Part shown: piece by piece, positions 9,389 to 21,150 of the stretch
How positions within the stretch are numbered: the stretch's first letter is position 1
Layout of the letters: the number at the start of each line of letters is the position of its first letter
Assembly (NCBI GenBank): GCA_021186555.1
Contig: JAJKFL010000003.1
Span: 25,439,908-25,503,907 of the forward strand
DNA: 64,000 nt
Reading direction: 5' to 3'
Source of the DNA: Reticulitermes speratus
Taxonomy: Eukaryota > Arthropoda > Insecta > Blattodea > Rhinotermitidae
Position numbers and translations under genes: made by a program
The notes under the pieces: model-generated
Seen by the model: the letters and a program-made list of their open reading frames with translations, nothing else
What the model was told of the DNA's origin: nothing
Database searches by the model: none

Positions 9389-10990
9389 CTTGTGACATCA
9401 GTGGTTGGGTACCACTACCACGTCTATTAAACATAAGTAATGTAATATGTTAACTGAACTAGGTTCTGGCTAGAATTGGTGGATGCATGATCGTTTTCTA
9501 AGGGATACATGCATGTAGTAGTGTCAAGTCGGAAGAAGTGCTTATTGAGCGTATGTAGCAAATTTGTACACTGAGGTTTCAGTATGCAGTCGTTAATCGG
9601 AATGTTTTATTATGCCCAACAATTCGTAAACCTGATTCCACTATCTGACACATTGAACATGAATCTATTGGCATGCGATAATATGTTTCTGTGGCCTAAA
9701 CAGAAAAATAGCTTCCGGAATTCAAGTGATAAGCCTTCCCGTTTATGAATTTACACGAAGTGGTGGAGATTCTGCTACTGTAGATTCAGGCCCGTAGCCA
9801 GGGGCTGCAAGTGGGAGCAATGCACCCACTACAATTCTGAATGCATTCATTAGGAATGTGCAAATTATCAAAGACAAACATGCTGATCAGCCCACTAAAA
9901 ACTTGCAACACCACACTGCATCCTACTGTTGCCTCTGTTGAACCGCTGTGGTTGGAAACAACTCATTTTCAAAAAGTACGTATATGCTAGATGTTTTGTG
10001 CAGTATTATAGGGCGCATTATGCAATTAAAGTTTTTATTTTGTCGTCCTGACAAAGGCGCTTTTTAAGCTTTTAAGTACATAATATATATACACAGTAGG
10101 TGTATAATAGAGCATTATATACTCGTACATATATAATTGTATGTACGTACATGCACCCGCACTGGAAGCCGGTGCAGACACTGTGTTCAGGGCAAGTGTA
10201 CAGTCCAAATTTTGAGTTAAAAGTGCTTACTGCTACCATTCCAAAATATCGTGGCTTCTGTGTAACAACGGTTACCGAAATCGTTTTAAAATTGACAGTT
10301 TCTGATGGGTCAGTCACGTGTGTTCCATATCCCACCTAACTACCAAAGAACAGTTTTTATTTGCATAAATGTCATCTAAATCGTTGAACAGAGATGACAG
10401 ACAAGGGTGACAATATCTGCCAGCAGGGGTTACTGAAGTAAAGCATCCGTCTGTGAGCATTAAATGTACAGTCTTCTCACCCAGACAATTTAATTCACTT
10501 CGCTGTCGTTCTGATTTTCCGAACAATCTATCCACCATGTCTGAAACTCTTTCTTTTCTCTCCGTGACAGCTAAAGTTCTACAGCTAAACGGAAATCGGA
10601 AGTAACACCGAGGGAGGGCTTACATTGTCAAGCTATTGTCCAGAAAAACAAGACGGAAATCACACGCTGGGCGATGTTTCGCATTATCCAAGAGTAAAAG
10701 ATGGGCAATGAAACTAGGACTTGCATAGCTGCAGCCGGTACGTCGTCATACGCCAGAGTATGGCTACCTTCTTCACTACAGTGAGACAGGCATTCCTTTT
10801 TTATGACTACTCAAATGACTGTCAGGTTTAAGAGTGTTAATTCTGCTGAATTATGCTCCGTGATCCTTATCCATAACGATGTCTCGCATAGTATCAAGTT
10901 GTTGCTTGTACAGATATTTACAGTCTGCGACATCGTTGAAGTGTCAGGTATTAGAGAATCAATACTTTTGTACTTTAATAAGGTAAAATT
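9389..10990. other. Non-coding stretch
   Basis: At 9788 the sequence CAGGCCCGTAGCCAGGGGC resembles the end of a non-autonomous hAT-type element, but no partner end was found. The rest has no supported feature. The overlapping frames on both strands at 10072-10339 look like chance. Confidence 0.4.
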
Positions 10991-10999
10991 GTCTGTTCA

Positions 11000-11225
11000 C
11001 GCCTTGAAGGCGTGTTGGGGAGTAGAGATATAGCTCCAGTCATTCTTAATCTTAGCACTAGATGGGGTGAGTGGTCAACTCCACGTCCAGATCCCTCTAT
11101 CCCCGGAAAATAAGTGGCTAGGTGGGCCCCAGAGCTGTTCTTGAAGCAAACCATAATTTCTCGGACATCCATCCCGTAGCCGGTGACTATGTCGTAGTCA
11201 TGTTTCGCATATATCAGCTCGGAAC
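11000..11225 (-). mobile_element. SINE-1 copy
   Basis: In reverse orientation it shows TTGGGGAGTAGAGATATAGC, TTAGCACTAGATGG, GTGGTCAACTCCACG, CCCCGGAAAA and GGTGGGCCCCAGAGC. It then has a decayed tRNA-like head (CATCCCGTAGCCGGTGACTA). This is nearly full length. Confidence 0.8.
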
Positions 11226-12015
11226 CCACTGGAAGGACTTTCATGAAATTTGATATTGGGAACTTTACGAAATTCTGTCAAGAAAGTCCAGATTTGATTG
11301 AAATCGAACAAAAATTTCGGGAACTTTACATGAAAACCTAAATGTATTTCATGTAGTTGGCAGCGACATATGTAGCGCAACAGTACAGAAAAAACATTGT
11401 TTTGCTTCCACTGCAAAATTTTCAATATTTATGCATTGTTGACAGCGAAAAATATACGTCAAAATTACAAAGGAGAGAATTTTAGCGTTTTCGTGGCACA
11501 ATGGTTACTCGAGTGCACCACAATATTACGTTATACGTAATTTTCCTACCTGGTTTTCCTTATTTCCTCGAGTAAATTAGGTAATTTTAGACCATCGGAT
11601 ACAATGTAGTTTTATGCAGGGGCGGGGGGGAGGGTTTACTGAGTCCGTGCTAAATAATGTTTTTAAGTAGTTTCAGAAACGAATGTGTTGCACTGGGTGG
11701 TTAAGAATACTGCACTCACTTAGCGTTAATCATTGGCTCTATAGTCTGATGAAAACTATTTTACATCAGTTGCTCCCTCTAAGAGACCGGTGGGTAGCGG
11801 AAGCCATAGATATTTCCTGAGTATTGAGGTATAAGCCTATTCCTGTGAATTACCAACTGAATGTGTTGTATTAATACAGATATCACCAGGCGGGTTACAG
11901 ATTTGGCTAATTGTATAAGACTTCATCAAGAAGATTAACCGTCAACCAGTTTGTAAATGGCAGTGTTGCCTGAAGTATATTTTATTTTGTCCTGATTGAA
12001 ACTTTAATGCAAAGT
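11226..12015. other. Non-coding stretch
   Basis: Nothing supported beyond a short G-rich tract at about 11620-11632. Confidence 0.55.
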
Positions 12016-12019
12016 AATA

Positions 12020-12190
12020 TATATTCCCTACTTAACAATAAAAACACTGGATTTTGCCCAACAGTGTATTTACGTGTTTTGTGTGATTCTCACAATATAA
12101 AGCGATTTTTCCATAAAAATATTACGGATTGGCCTTCTTCATGGAGATGAACTGTATCCAGTGTGAGGCCTGTCTCATGTCTCAGACCTT
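12020..12190 (+). repeat. Interspersed repeat family A copy
   Basis: AAACACTGGATTTTGCCCA, ACAGTGTATTTACGTGTTTT, GTGTGATTCTCACAA and CTTCATGGAGATGAACTG follow in family order. It is one of the clearest copies. Confidence 0.65.
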
Positions 12191-12777
12191 TGGTTGCAGC
12201 CTTTCACCGCGGCGACAAAATTTCGATCTCGGGCTCTTTAATATCGGATTTGTGGTTGACAGTGTGTCACTGGACCAGGTTTTATTCAGAGTACGTAATT
12301 TTTTCTCCCTCAGTGTCATTTCGCAATGCTCCTTGCTCTTGTTCCTCTTCCAAGTTTCTTTTTAGAGCAGGACAAATGTGCGAAGTGTGGGTTGCCTCCA
12401 TAAAGCTGATACTCTTTCGCCAATGGGGGACTATCAACAAATAAAAGTACTTTTCCTCTTTTCTAAAAATGTTAAAAGAATAAAAATAGAGAAAGTCAGG
12501 ATTACATTACCAGGTAAATTTTCCAATTTGTACGGGCTACCTTTTCAGTAGGAGTTCCTTTGATGAAAAACATTAGCTCAGATTAGGAATTTTGTCAACT
12601 GTTTAACCACGTGGATGATATTTTGGGGAATCTGATAGCTACTCAGCTCGTAAATGAATGTTTTGTCGTACATGGAAACTTACTGTTAATTGACGTGTTT
12701 ACCACAACATTACACTATAGTTCAATGGTAATTCGTATTTACGTCAAAGAAAATTTATTGTGTTCAACAATACTCAA

Positions 12778-13210
12778 CAATACTACGTGTGTCGGTCTAT
12801 AGGACCATCTTCAGGCATGAATGTACGTGATTAAAAAAAGTGAAATGCGTTAAAATAGATGAAATTTGTGAGATTTCTTGACTATTACAATTATCGTAAC
12901 GTTGAAATATTACGTACTCTATTTTGTGTATTTTTTGTTATTAAACCATGCTGAATTGTTTCTTATTAAGAACGTTTGTTAAAATATTTTGCGCCAGCTG
13001 TGTTCCGTTTGGCTTATTGGATATGTATTTCCCTGGTGTGTTTATATTTGCTTGCACACGTTCTTACATATTCTATAAGTTCTAGTTATATGATATATCT
13101 GTTGCCTATGTCGGTCACGTTATTATGTTTTTTTGTGTTTACGTTTTGCAATTAGTCGTTTCTTTAGAGTATCGGTTTTTGCGTGGACGCTGTTTTCTGC
13201 ATCGTACTGT
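12778..13210 (-). mobile_element. Penelope-like terminal repeat, family D, with hammerhead motif
   Basis: The minus strand carries ATGC, CTGAAGA, an extra T, GGTC/GACC stem II, then GACAC in place of GAAAC, ACGTA and GTAT. Stem I pairs as ATGC/GTAT with one G-T wobble. The region leftwards on that strand (12830-13210) aligns by eye with 24120-24545: both have AAACCATGC, TTCCCTGGTGT and ATCGGTTT in the same order. The A-to-C change in GAAA should inactivate this copy. Confidence 0.65.
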
Positions 13211-14590
13211 TTGATGTAAACCAGTTAGCTAAGTAACGAATAACAAGTCATGTAACTAGAACATACAAGACATTAGGACCTACTGTTTTAAAAATCTTAG
13301 TCTATGTTAAAAAGAAATATCATACCAATGTTATTGTAAATGCCTCTATAATATTTGTTACTTATTCTGCTTCAAATTCTGGAGGTTCCGTTTAAAATCT
13401 CGACCTGCATACCCGCTATTCTGACTGAAGTTTATCGAAAGTTTTCTCAAAATGTCGAAGTGAGTGCGTGGGTTACCATATGATTGTACTAACGCCTTCT
13501 TCCACACCTCGTCCAATTTATTGTTCACAAATCATTCTGGTATTCGACGCTACGTAGTCTGAAACTCTAACCTTCAATAAATAAAAATAAAAAAATATAC
13601 ATATATATGTGTGTGTGTATTTAGGTCTACCACTTTCATTTCCACCAGTAATTAAATTTATTTCCAAGAACTTTTCACGGGGGGATTCAGCAATAGCAAC
13701 GCATGGCACAGGACCTAGGCTGCTACTATCAGCATGCAGTGACTGTGACATTTGTTGAAAAAGACAGTGCGTGAAAGAATGGAACAAAAGAGTTACGAAT
13801 CCTTACATCTATGTTAAACACTGTTACTCTATAATACTTTGTCCCAAGAAGATCGAATAACGTTTGTTGAAATACAATTATGCGAATCTCGGAGGGTTAT
13901 GTAGAAGTTACTTATTCTTACAAAGATATGTACCAAGTACATGAACATTAACATTAAACGCCCTACATTTTACCCAACGTGTCTTTATGTGATGTTAGTA
14001 CAATAATCAGCCATTGTTTCCCTAAACATCATTAACTGACGCGTCTTTGTATTGGAGTTCTTACTTGGAACTACTGAGCCATTCTTTATAACGTACATGA
14101 TATTCAAGCAGGAATCATAAAGCCAACTTTCACACTGCACAAATTCATAATCGTGCTTGACCCATAATTGTTGTGTACTTAATTTATACGAGAATGTTAT
14201 TACTTAAATACACATTTTGCCTACATTAAATTTGTCAGGCAAATCTAAGAATTCTCATGTTTGTTATGTTTCTAATAGCTTACTTACAAACATTTTATAT
14301 TTTCTGTATTGGAATCCTAATAGTTTATCTGCGGACAAAATTTCGCTTGTCCAGCTCCCGTGGTTTATTATAAATAATCATCAAACCGAGAGACAAAAAA
14401 ATTTACAATGCCACAAATATTTTATTGTACATTATACAAAAAAATTGCTGTAAAATATTTGCATGAGTCTTCTAAAATCTATTACTATAGTTTATTTCAG
14501 GACCCTAAGGTAAGTGGCACTAGTTTTGCCCATCCTCATAAATTGGCGTGTATGGCCATGCAGTTCTTTTTAATTGTATGAGATACAAAA
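13211..14590. other. Non-coding stretch
   Basis: No supported feature. Short open frames on both strands show no recognisable domain. Confidence 0.55.
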
Positions 14591-14750
14591 TACGGCAATA
14601 GATAACCTTCATCAACCAACAACTGCACTAATTAAAATTTATTTAACATTTTAAACATTTTGACCGAAACATATGTAGGGCAATCTTAAAGTGTTAAATA
14701 AATCTTAATTAGTGCAGTCGTTGGTTGATGAAGGTTATCTATTGCTATGA
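14591..14750. repeat. Inverted repeat pair with Penelope-like end fragment
   Basis: Arms of about 60 bp (14591-14654 and 14686-14748) are near-perfect reverse complements. They share GATAACCTTCATCAACCAAC and a TGCACTAATTAA block. The short spacer carries GACCGAAACATATGTAGGG, the 3' half of the hammerhead-type end seen elsewhere (GAAA, tiny stem III, GTA, GGG). The 5' half of the ribozyme core is missing. Confidence 0.75.
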
Positions 14751-17055
14751 TACACGGTGAACAAAAAATTAAGTTAAAAAATACGGCGTCGGGATGTTCT
14801 TCAATGATGTAGTCAGTAATACGAATTTTCATAAAATTCTGTTTAGTATCCGGAAATTTATTTGATGACTCAGACACACCCACACAAACGCCATGGTGGT
14901 CTAAAAACCTAGTTTTCTCTTTTTAGGAAGGAAAAAAAGAAAGGTAATGAGAAAAGCCGTGTGTGGTAGTCATGTCCGTCTATCCGTGTGTAATATAATA
15001 TCAACATATATTTCAGTACTTTAGTTTCAGTTCCGATACTCTGCTCTTTAAAATTTCTCGTCAGTTCCGGGTTTCTGTTGTATTTATCTATAGCAAGGTC
15101 TGTTCACATAAGATTTTTTCATGTCGCCCAACGAAACATCCGTATGATTTGTTGAAATTCAATATGCGATACTTTCACGTATTTTGAATTCATCATTCCC
15201 TTCTCTAAGCAAACTTAGAAGATTTCAAAGAAAGCCGCTGATAATTTTGTTTATCACATTATGGAGTGAACTCTTTCCAGTTGTGGTGTCTACTGTTTAG
15301 TTAAGACCGTTTATACAGAATGCAGATGTTGGCAATGAATACTGTTGGTGGGAAAGCGGTATTTGTGTGTGTGGTGGAAAACCTGTTCTTTAAAGTTAAA
15401 ATAGATTTAAAATAATTGACGTTTAAGACATAATAGTTTTACTCTAATTAGGTTTTGTGTTGTTCTCCTTCGTTCCTCAGTCGGAGTAGCTTTCAGCAGA
15501 AACCATAAAATTCCTTAAAGACATATAAAACCTATCTCAGGAAACGTCAGAAACATATTATGGTGGCATTGATCTTTTGACTGTCGGGTTTGAACTAGAA
15601 GGTGGATAGTATCATAAATACATACGAAAATAAAAAAGACATAGAGGAAGAGACTTAGAAGATCCATGCAAAGAGACTGTACATGCAGTGTTTTAGTTAT
15701 TTAATATAAACTTGTATAAGTACACAAAAGTTCATCGGCAAACGTTAAGAGTTCCCATCTCTAGCAATGATTTGCCACTGACCCGTTAATATACGTACAA
15801 TATAGCCCTTGAGAAACACCATGAAATCACAGTTTTTTTAATATATACCATGTGAACTCGCAAAGTTCTTGAGATACCCTCAAGAGAATGAGTTGCTGCT
15901 ACATGTAGAAGACTTTTTCGACGAACGTGGAGACTGCAACACCAACCAAAGCGTAGGTAGGCCTACAAATCCACGGCTTCGTAACAGTTTGTCTTCGGCA
16001 GTCATTGCCACCTGGTGTGTATGCGTAACTTGAAGAATGGCTTGCTAAACGGTCACAGAATAACAAAATCTGAAGTCTTAAGCACAGATGGGTATCTGCT
16101 GCATAAGACGTGAGTCTTATAGCTACTGAAACTGACAAAATCATAGCGGGCGACAAGCCGCGTCAATTTGAAACAGAAGTTAAATATTTTCGAAACGTTT
16201 CTGCATACATCTTCATGAAATAAAGGTCGAGAACAATGGACCAGAAATTCGATGTGTCGGAGACCTTCTCTCTTTCCACCCACAAGACATGAGAGAAACA
16301 GAGTTCTCTTAAACGTTAGAGTTTTGCCAAGATTTGTTCCTCTGGTGGTCCGAAAGACTTCATCACTTGGAACTTCTTTATTTTTACGCAGCGTACTTTT
16401 GTTTTTGATGTTATTATGAACATAAATTCATTATCATGTTACGCATGAGTGTGAAACTTACTTGAGATGGACATTATATTGTATGTAATAGGCACAGGAT
16501 ATATGAGAATTGCTACAAAATTTTGGTCGAAAAATGAAAATGTCAACTTATGAGGCGGAGAGACATTAGCGCGGGTTACTGCTGTCCAGGAATTGTGTAC
16601 GGTAATAGAACTTGTAAGGCTCTGCACGTTTCGTAAGGAAATGCTTTGTAAAGTTTGAAATGTGTAAAATTAAAAGATGGCGTCTATGCCAAAAATTTCT
16701 GAGCTTTAGTTTTGATGGAAACAATAATAAATCACTTGATCTAGGCGTGAGAATTTTTGAACGGAGCTAGATCATTGCGGTCCTTACATATTACATAGTA
16801 GACAGGTTAGCACAAAAGTCTCTTGACACTAGAAGCAACATGTTGAATATGGAATCTCAAACGACTATTGAGAAAATCTAAGCCCGACTAATTAAGGTAT
16901 ATAGAGTCTGTAAATAAATAAATAAATGTTATTCACGTAAATAAAACACATATAGATATGTAAACCAGAAAACCATGAAATAGGAACCGAGGCGTTATGA
17001 GTTCTGTTGTAGAGAATGCTGTGTATATTGATCCCTTGAAGCATGCAATCAGTCC
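14751..17055. other. Non-coding stretch
   Basis: No gene or repeat could be supported. A short AATA run occurs at about 16912-16925. Confidence 0.55.
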
Positions 17056-17071
17056 GAGTCACATTTCACGA

Positions 17072-17148
17072 ATATTCAGTCATTCAGTTAGTCAGTCAGC
17101 CAGCCTGCCAGGCTACCAGCCAGTCATTCAGTCCCTCTTGGAATCCAG
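17072..17148. repeat. Irregular CAGT/CAGC short tandem repeat
   Basis: Repeated CAGTCATT, CAGTCAGC and CCAGCC words run without a single clean period. Confidence 0.6.
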
Positions 17149-17649
17149 CCCCTCTTGGGACTCATGGTAAGATTTAGTCTATGTAATGAGAACTAATCTC
17201 ATATTGTCTTGGGGCGCACTCTTATGACGATAATTCGGATCTAAAGAAACAATAAAATAACTTATTTTTTCTTGATATTACCCGGCTATCGAGAGAGCAT
17301 CACATCTGCTGGAAGGTCCTGAAGCTTCTACGTTTGTCCTTGTACGAAGAAAGAGTAGCTTTGAAAAAGATGAGCAAGAAGCGTTTGTGGACTGATACTG
17401 AAAAAAAAAACGAGAAAGTACTCGTCTGTCCAAAGCTCACCCAATCCGCAAGATTCGTATGCTTTGGCAGCTTGTCCTTCTGATGAGAGTTGTATTAAAA
17501 TACTGACAGGAGAGAAGAAATTACTCGGAGAAAACCTTTTATTTACTGCCACTTTTTTGACAAACAACTTCGAATGGACTGGACCGGGATTGAAATTGTG
17601 TCTCCGAATAAAGAGGTCGGCGACTAACGCCCAAGCATAGCACGTCGTG

Positions 17650-17708
17650 TTGATAATCCTTGTTTACTGTGAGAATCACACGAAACGCACAAATCCACGT
17701 TCTATGAA
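17650..17708 (-). repeat. Interspersed repeat family A fragment
   Basis: The reverse complement reads GTGCGTTTCGTGTGATTCTC followed by ACAGTAAACAAGG, the central block of family A (compare 12060-12105). Confidence 0.5.
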
Positions 17709-18129
17709 AAGTAATGAAATATGACTGTCAATGTGGACGGTGCATATATATACTGCTGTGACTCAGTCATTAAAAGAATTACGCTTTTTCTAAAAACTTT
17801 TACTTGCAGATACTTGGTTATGTACTTGAAATGTTGTTGTTGAAAGTAATAATTTGTAATTCTTAAAAAATCAGGATAAACCAGTCATGTGTAAATATTC
17901 ATGAAGCGGAGGGAAAATTTATTTTCTTACGTCGATCACGTATGGGAGAAGTACATAAAACAGCTTTGTAAATGTTTAAAAAAGCTTGATTTCATTTGCT
18001 TTTTTTTTATTAAACATTAAATTGTCATAAATGCACTGGAATAAAGGCTATAATTCATATTTTGAATGTGCTATTTAAAACACCCTGGCAACTGAAAAAT
18101 AACTTGTACGCAAATTGGATGCCCTGTTT

Positions 18130-18668
18130 CTTTTTGTTTGGAGAGTTTTAAGTACGCTTGCTTCTGATTTCCAATGTCTGACGGTACAAATTTTAATACA
18201 CTGTATATAATTATCAGTGTCTGACAGTACAGTCTTAAGTAGGCCTACACTCTTTCAATTATGAATGTCTGATGGAACAAGTTTTAAGTACTCTTGTGTT
18301 TAATTATCAATGCAGATGGAACAGGCTTAAATAAACCTTTTTATTACTAATGTCTGAGAGAACTGTCTCAAGTACACGGTGTTTTAATTACCAATGTCTG
18401 ACAGAACAAGTCTTAAGAACATTGTGTTTTAGTTATCAATGTGCGAATACGAGCCTTATGTGTTATATACACTTGGGATTGCCAATTTCTGACCAAAGAT
18501 CTTAAGCACACCGCTTTTGAATGATTAATATCTGGCATAACATGTCTTACGTACATTGTGTTTTGTTTGTCAATGTCTGATGGAACAAGTTTAAGTTCAC
18601 TGTGTTTATTGGGAATGTCTGACTGAAACGTCTCAAATACACTGTGTTTTCATTGTCAATACGTGGCA
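18130..18668. repeat. Minisatellite, ~44-bp unit, about 12 copies
   Basis: The anchor CAATGTCTGA recurs at about 18172, 18215, 18263, 18308, 18348, 18392, 18437, 18483, 18526, 18571, 18613 and 18657, with spacing 40-48 and a mean near 44. The unit is roughly CAATGTCTGACAGAACAAG followed by TCTTAAGTACACTGTGTTTTAATTAT with substitutions. It is unrelated to the ~40-bp array at 6945-9388. Confidence 0.9.
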
Positions 18669-19181
18669 AAAAGAAGTCATCTCAATCAGTACCGCTTCTC
18701 AGTTCTACTTCGGAAGTATACGCTACGAATTTCGGGTGGGACGCCAAATATTCTGACAAGGATTTCTGGTGGTAATCCTCAGTCCCCCCACACAAATGTG
18801 TGACTAGTGCCTCAAATTAGTCAACGACCGCCTTCTTCCAGTGCCTTTCCATTTCATTGTTTACTAATCATTGTTTCATGCTACGTTATATTCTGCGTGA
18901 GTGAGCGCGTTAGTATGTAATAAATAAATAAAGTCAGTATCAACACCCATCAGGACAACTATTATGACTGAAATTATGTGAGAAATACTTTGAATAATTG
19001 TAGGGAAAAGTGGCTATAGGTTCGATAGTGCTACTACAATAGGCCTAGAGTGGCTACATTGCGTAACATAAGTGGCACTGGTGGGCTGCTACCGCACTAT
19101 ACAGCAACCAACCCTTCCGGGTATGTCCGAGTATTAATCCCCTGTCATATCATATGACTTTATCTACTCAAATCACACAAG

Positions 19182-19265
19182 TATTCTGTCCTGAAGACGA
19201 AAGCACGTGTCTCCTAAACATTGGTAACGTCTATTAAACCACAGAGCGTTACATTCCAGAAGAGA
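19182..19265 (+). mobile_element. Hammerhead-bearing repeat (Penelope-like, TTGGTAAC type)
   Basis: CTGAAGA (19191-19197) is followed by a weak stem II, then TCCTAAAC in place of TCCGAAAC, then ATTGGTAACG and TCTATTAAACCACAGAGCG. The same downstream order occurs at 35340-35410. G12 of the core is changed, so this copy should be inactive. Confidence 0.55.
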
Positions 19266-19914
19266 CTAAACTTCACGTAAAATATTTTTTACAATCTCAG
19301 TGTGACCCAAAGAGGCCGTGCAGTTAAAACACTATCCCTTTTACCCTTTGCCTACAATTTTAGTTATCTAATACCAGACTTCAAAGCAGAAACAACCTTT
19401 AATATATGTCTGTTGGTTAAATCAGAATCCTCACTAAATATTGCATCTGAGAAAGGAAACGAAGCGACAGGCTAAACTCCTCTCGTTTCTTGTCCTGAGT
19501 ATGGAAGTAGGTGTACATGAGATACTGACGTAAATTTGGTAGACTGGTTTGTTAATAAGTGGTACCTGTATTTAAGGTGTCTTAATGTACATAAAATAAA
19601 TAATATAAGATATAACCATGACACAATTTTTAAGCCATATTAAACGCACAATCAACCTGCATGTTTCTTAATATCTGAGGATATTTCTGTGCTTACTGAG
19701 CATATATTAGCTATTCAAGGAGGATGCTTGTGTGTGGAGTCAGCCGTTTCATTAGCGTAACACAAAATGGGGAAAAAAACTTAATACAATTAAACCCCAA
19801 TAATCATAACTACAAATAATTAAAATAACCAATCCTAACTGAGCTTTATGTTTCGAAACATCAAAAAAGTGTGTGAAATTTTAGGTTACCATAGCGGTTA
19901 CTACGAAGAATGCT

Positions 19915-19960
19915 GTCTTTTGGATGTGACGTCATCTAATCTAGTAGAATTTTGACATTT
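19915..19960 (-). repeat. Solo arm of the TGTGACG...GTCTGGTA family
   Basis: TTTTGGATGTGACGTCATC then TAATCTAGTAGAATTTTGAC matches the arms at 29565 and 60965. No partner is visible. Confidence 0.45.
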
Positions 19961-20959
19961 CGATGGAATCCACTGCCTCCCTCTTTTGGGTGGCAAAAAC
20001 GTTGTTAAATTTCTGTCAGACTGTGTAGTATCCGTGCTTTTCGTCAGAAAACAAGACAGAAACTGCATTCATGGTGTAATAATTCTGGCGCCTCTTCGAT
20101 TTTTATTTTCTCTCGGTTTTAAATTTTATTTTTATTTATTTATCACAAAACCGTAAAACTTTAGACTACTTTACTTGCTCAAGGGTGTTAAATTTTCTCT
20201 ATAACTTGTGGTAGAAGTAGATTTCGCTCCAATAAATATTCTGCGAATTACATATGAGATGCAGGCAGAAACGCAATACATTTTTATGGAAATATTCATT
20301 TTCTTGTCCTACGTTAAACAAAATTTGATTTTGTTAAAAACTGTGATTTACTTTCTCAATTTCAAGTTCCGTAAAAATCCATTTAGCGGCTTTCGTGTTT
20401 TTATGTGCGGACAGATATGGCGAAATTAGCAGATGCGTATTAAAAAACTGCTTCTAAATTATGTAAACCATAAAAATAAGAAAGGCGCAAACATGTGTAT
20501 TTTTGTTTAAATTCAGTACATACATTAGTTGTGACGATAACCACTTGGCTCAGCTCTTAGTACTTGGGCTGTGCTATAAGTCGCATGTCAGGCTTAATGA
20601 ATGCAAGCCACGATCCACAGAGCTGTTCTACCTGCTGTTGTTTTCCAGTTCAGCCAGCCTATAATTTTTATTGTCACGGTAAAGAAATAACAGCAGTCTC
20701 TCTTCTTCTACTACTACTTCTTCCTCCTTTTCTCTGTCTTCAGACATTCTCTCCACACTGACTGCCTCCTTATTGAATGCCCCAGCATCCCATCTCCGTA
20801 ACAGCAGTTAAGTCAGTTAGTTGCCTTGGCTATCTCCTCCAGAATACTGCGCATATATCGGGTGTCCATGAAGTTGCTAAGTGTTTTTATGTTTAAATAT
20901 AATTAATTAATTAATTAAGCGTTGCGCAATGGACTCTGTTACACTTTTAGCATTCTGAA

Positions 20960-21150
20960 CTAAATGGAGGTGAGGGCTCAGCTTCACTTTCCGGTGATCT
21001 TATCCCTGGTTCTCTTTGCACAATTGATGATTAGGTCTCTGAGGCATCCTGGATTTGGTGGAGAAAACTCTCCTTCCGCCAAGAAACTAGCCCTAATTAC
21101 CTAGCTGTCCAGCACGTAGTGTAGTGACTACGCTAACGTACGTATTTCGA
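20960..21150 (-). mobile_element. SINE-1 copy, diverged
   Basis: In reverse it shows GGGCTCAGCTTCACTTTCCGG, then TTATCCCTGG, and a tRNA-like head with CTGTCCAGCACGTAGTGTAG and GACTACGCTAACG. The middle part is rearranged relative to other copies. Confidence 0.55.

Noticed and set aside
10072-10339. Overlapping sense and antisense genes
   Set aside because: Both frames are short with no domain; opposite-strand openness is likely chance.
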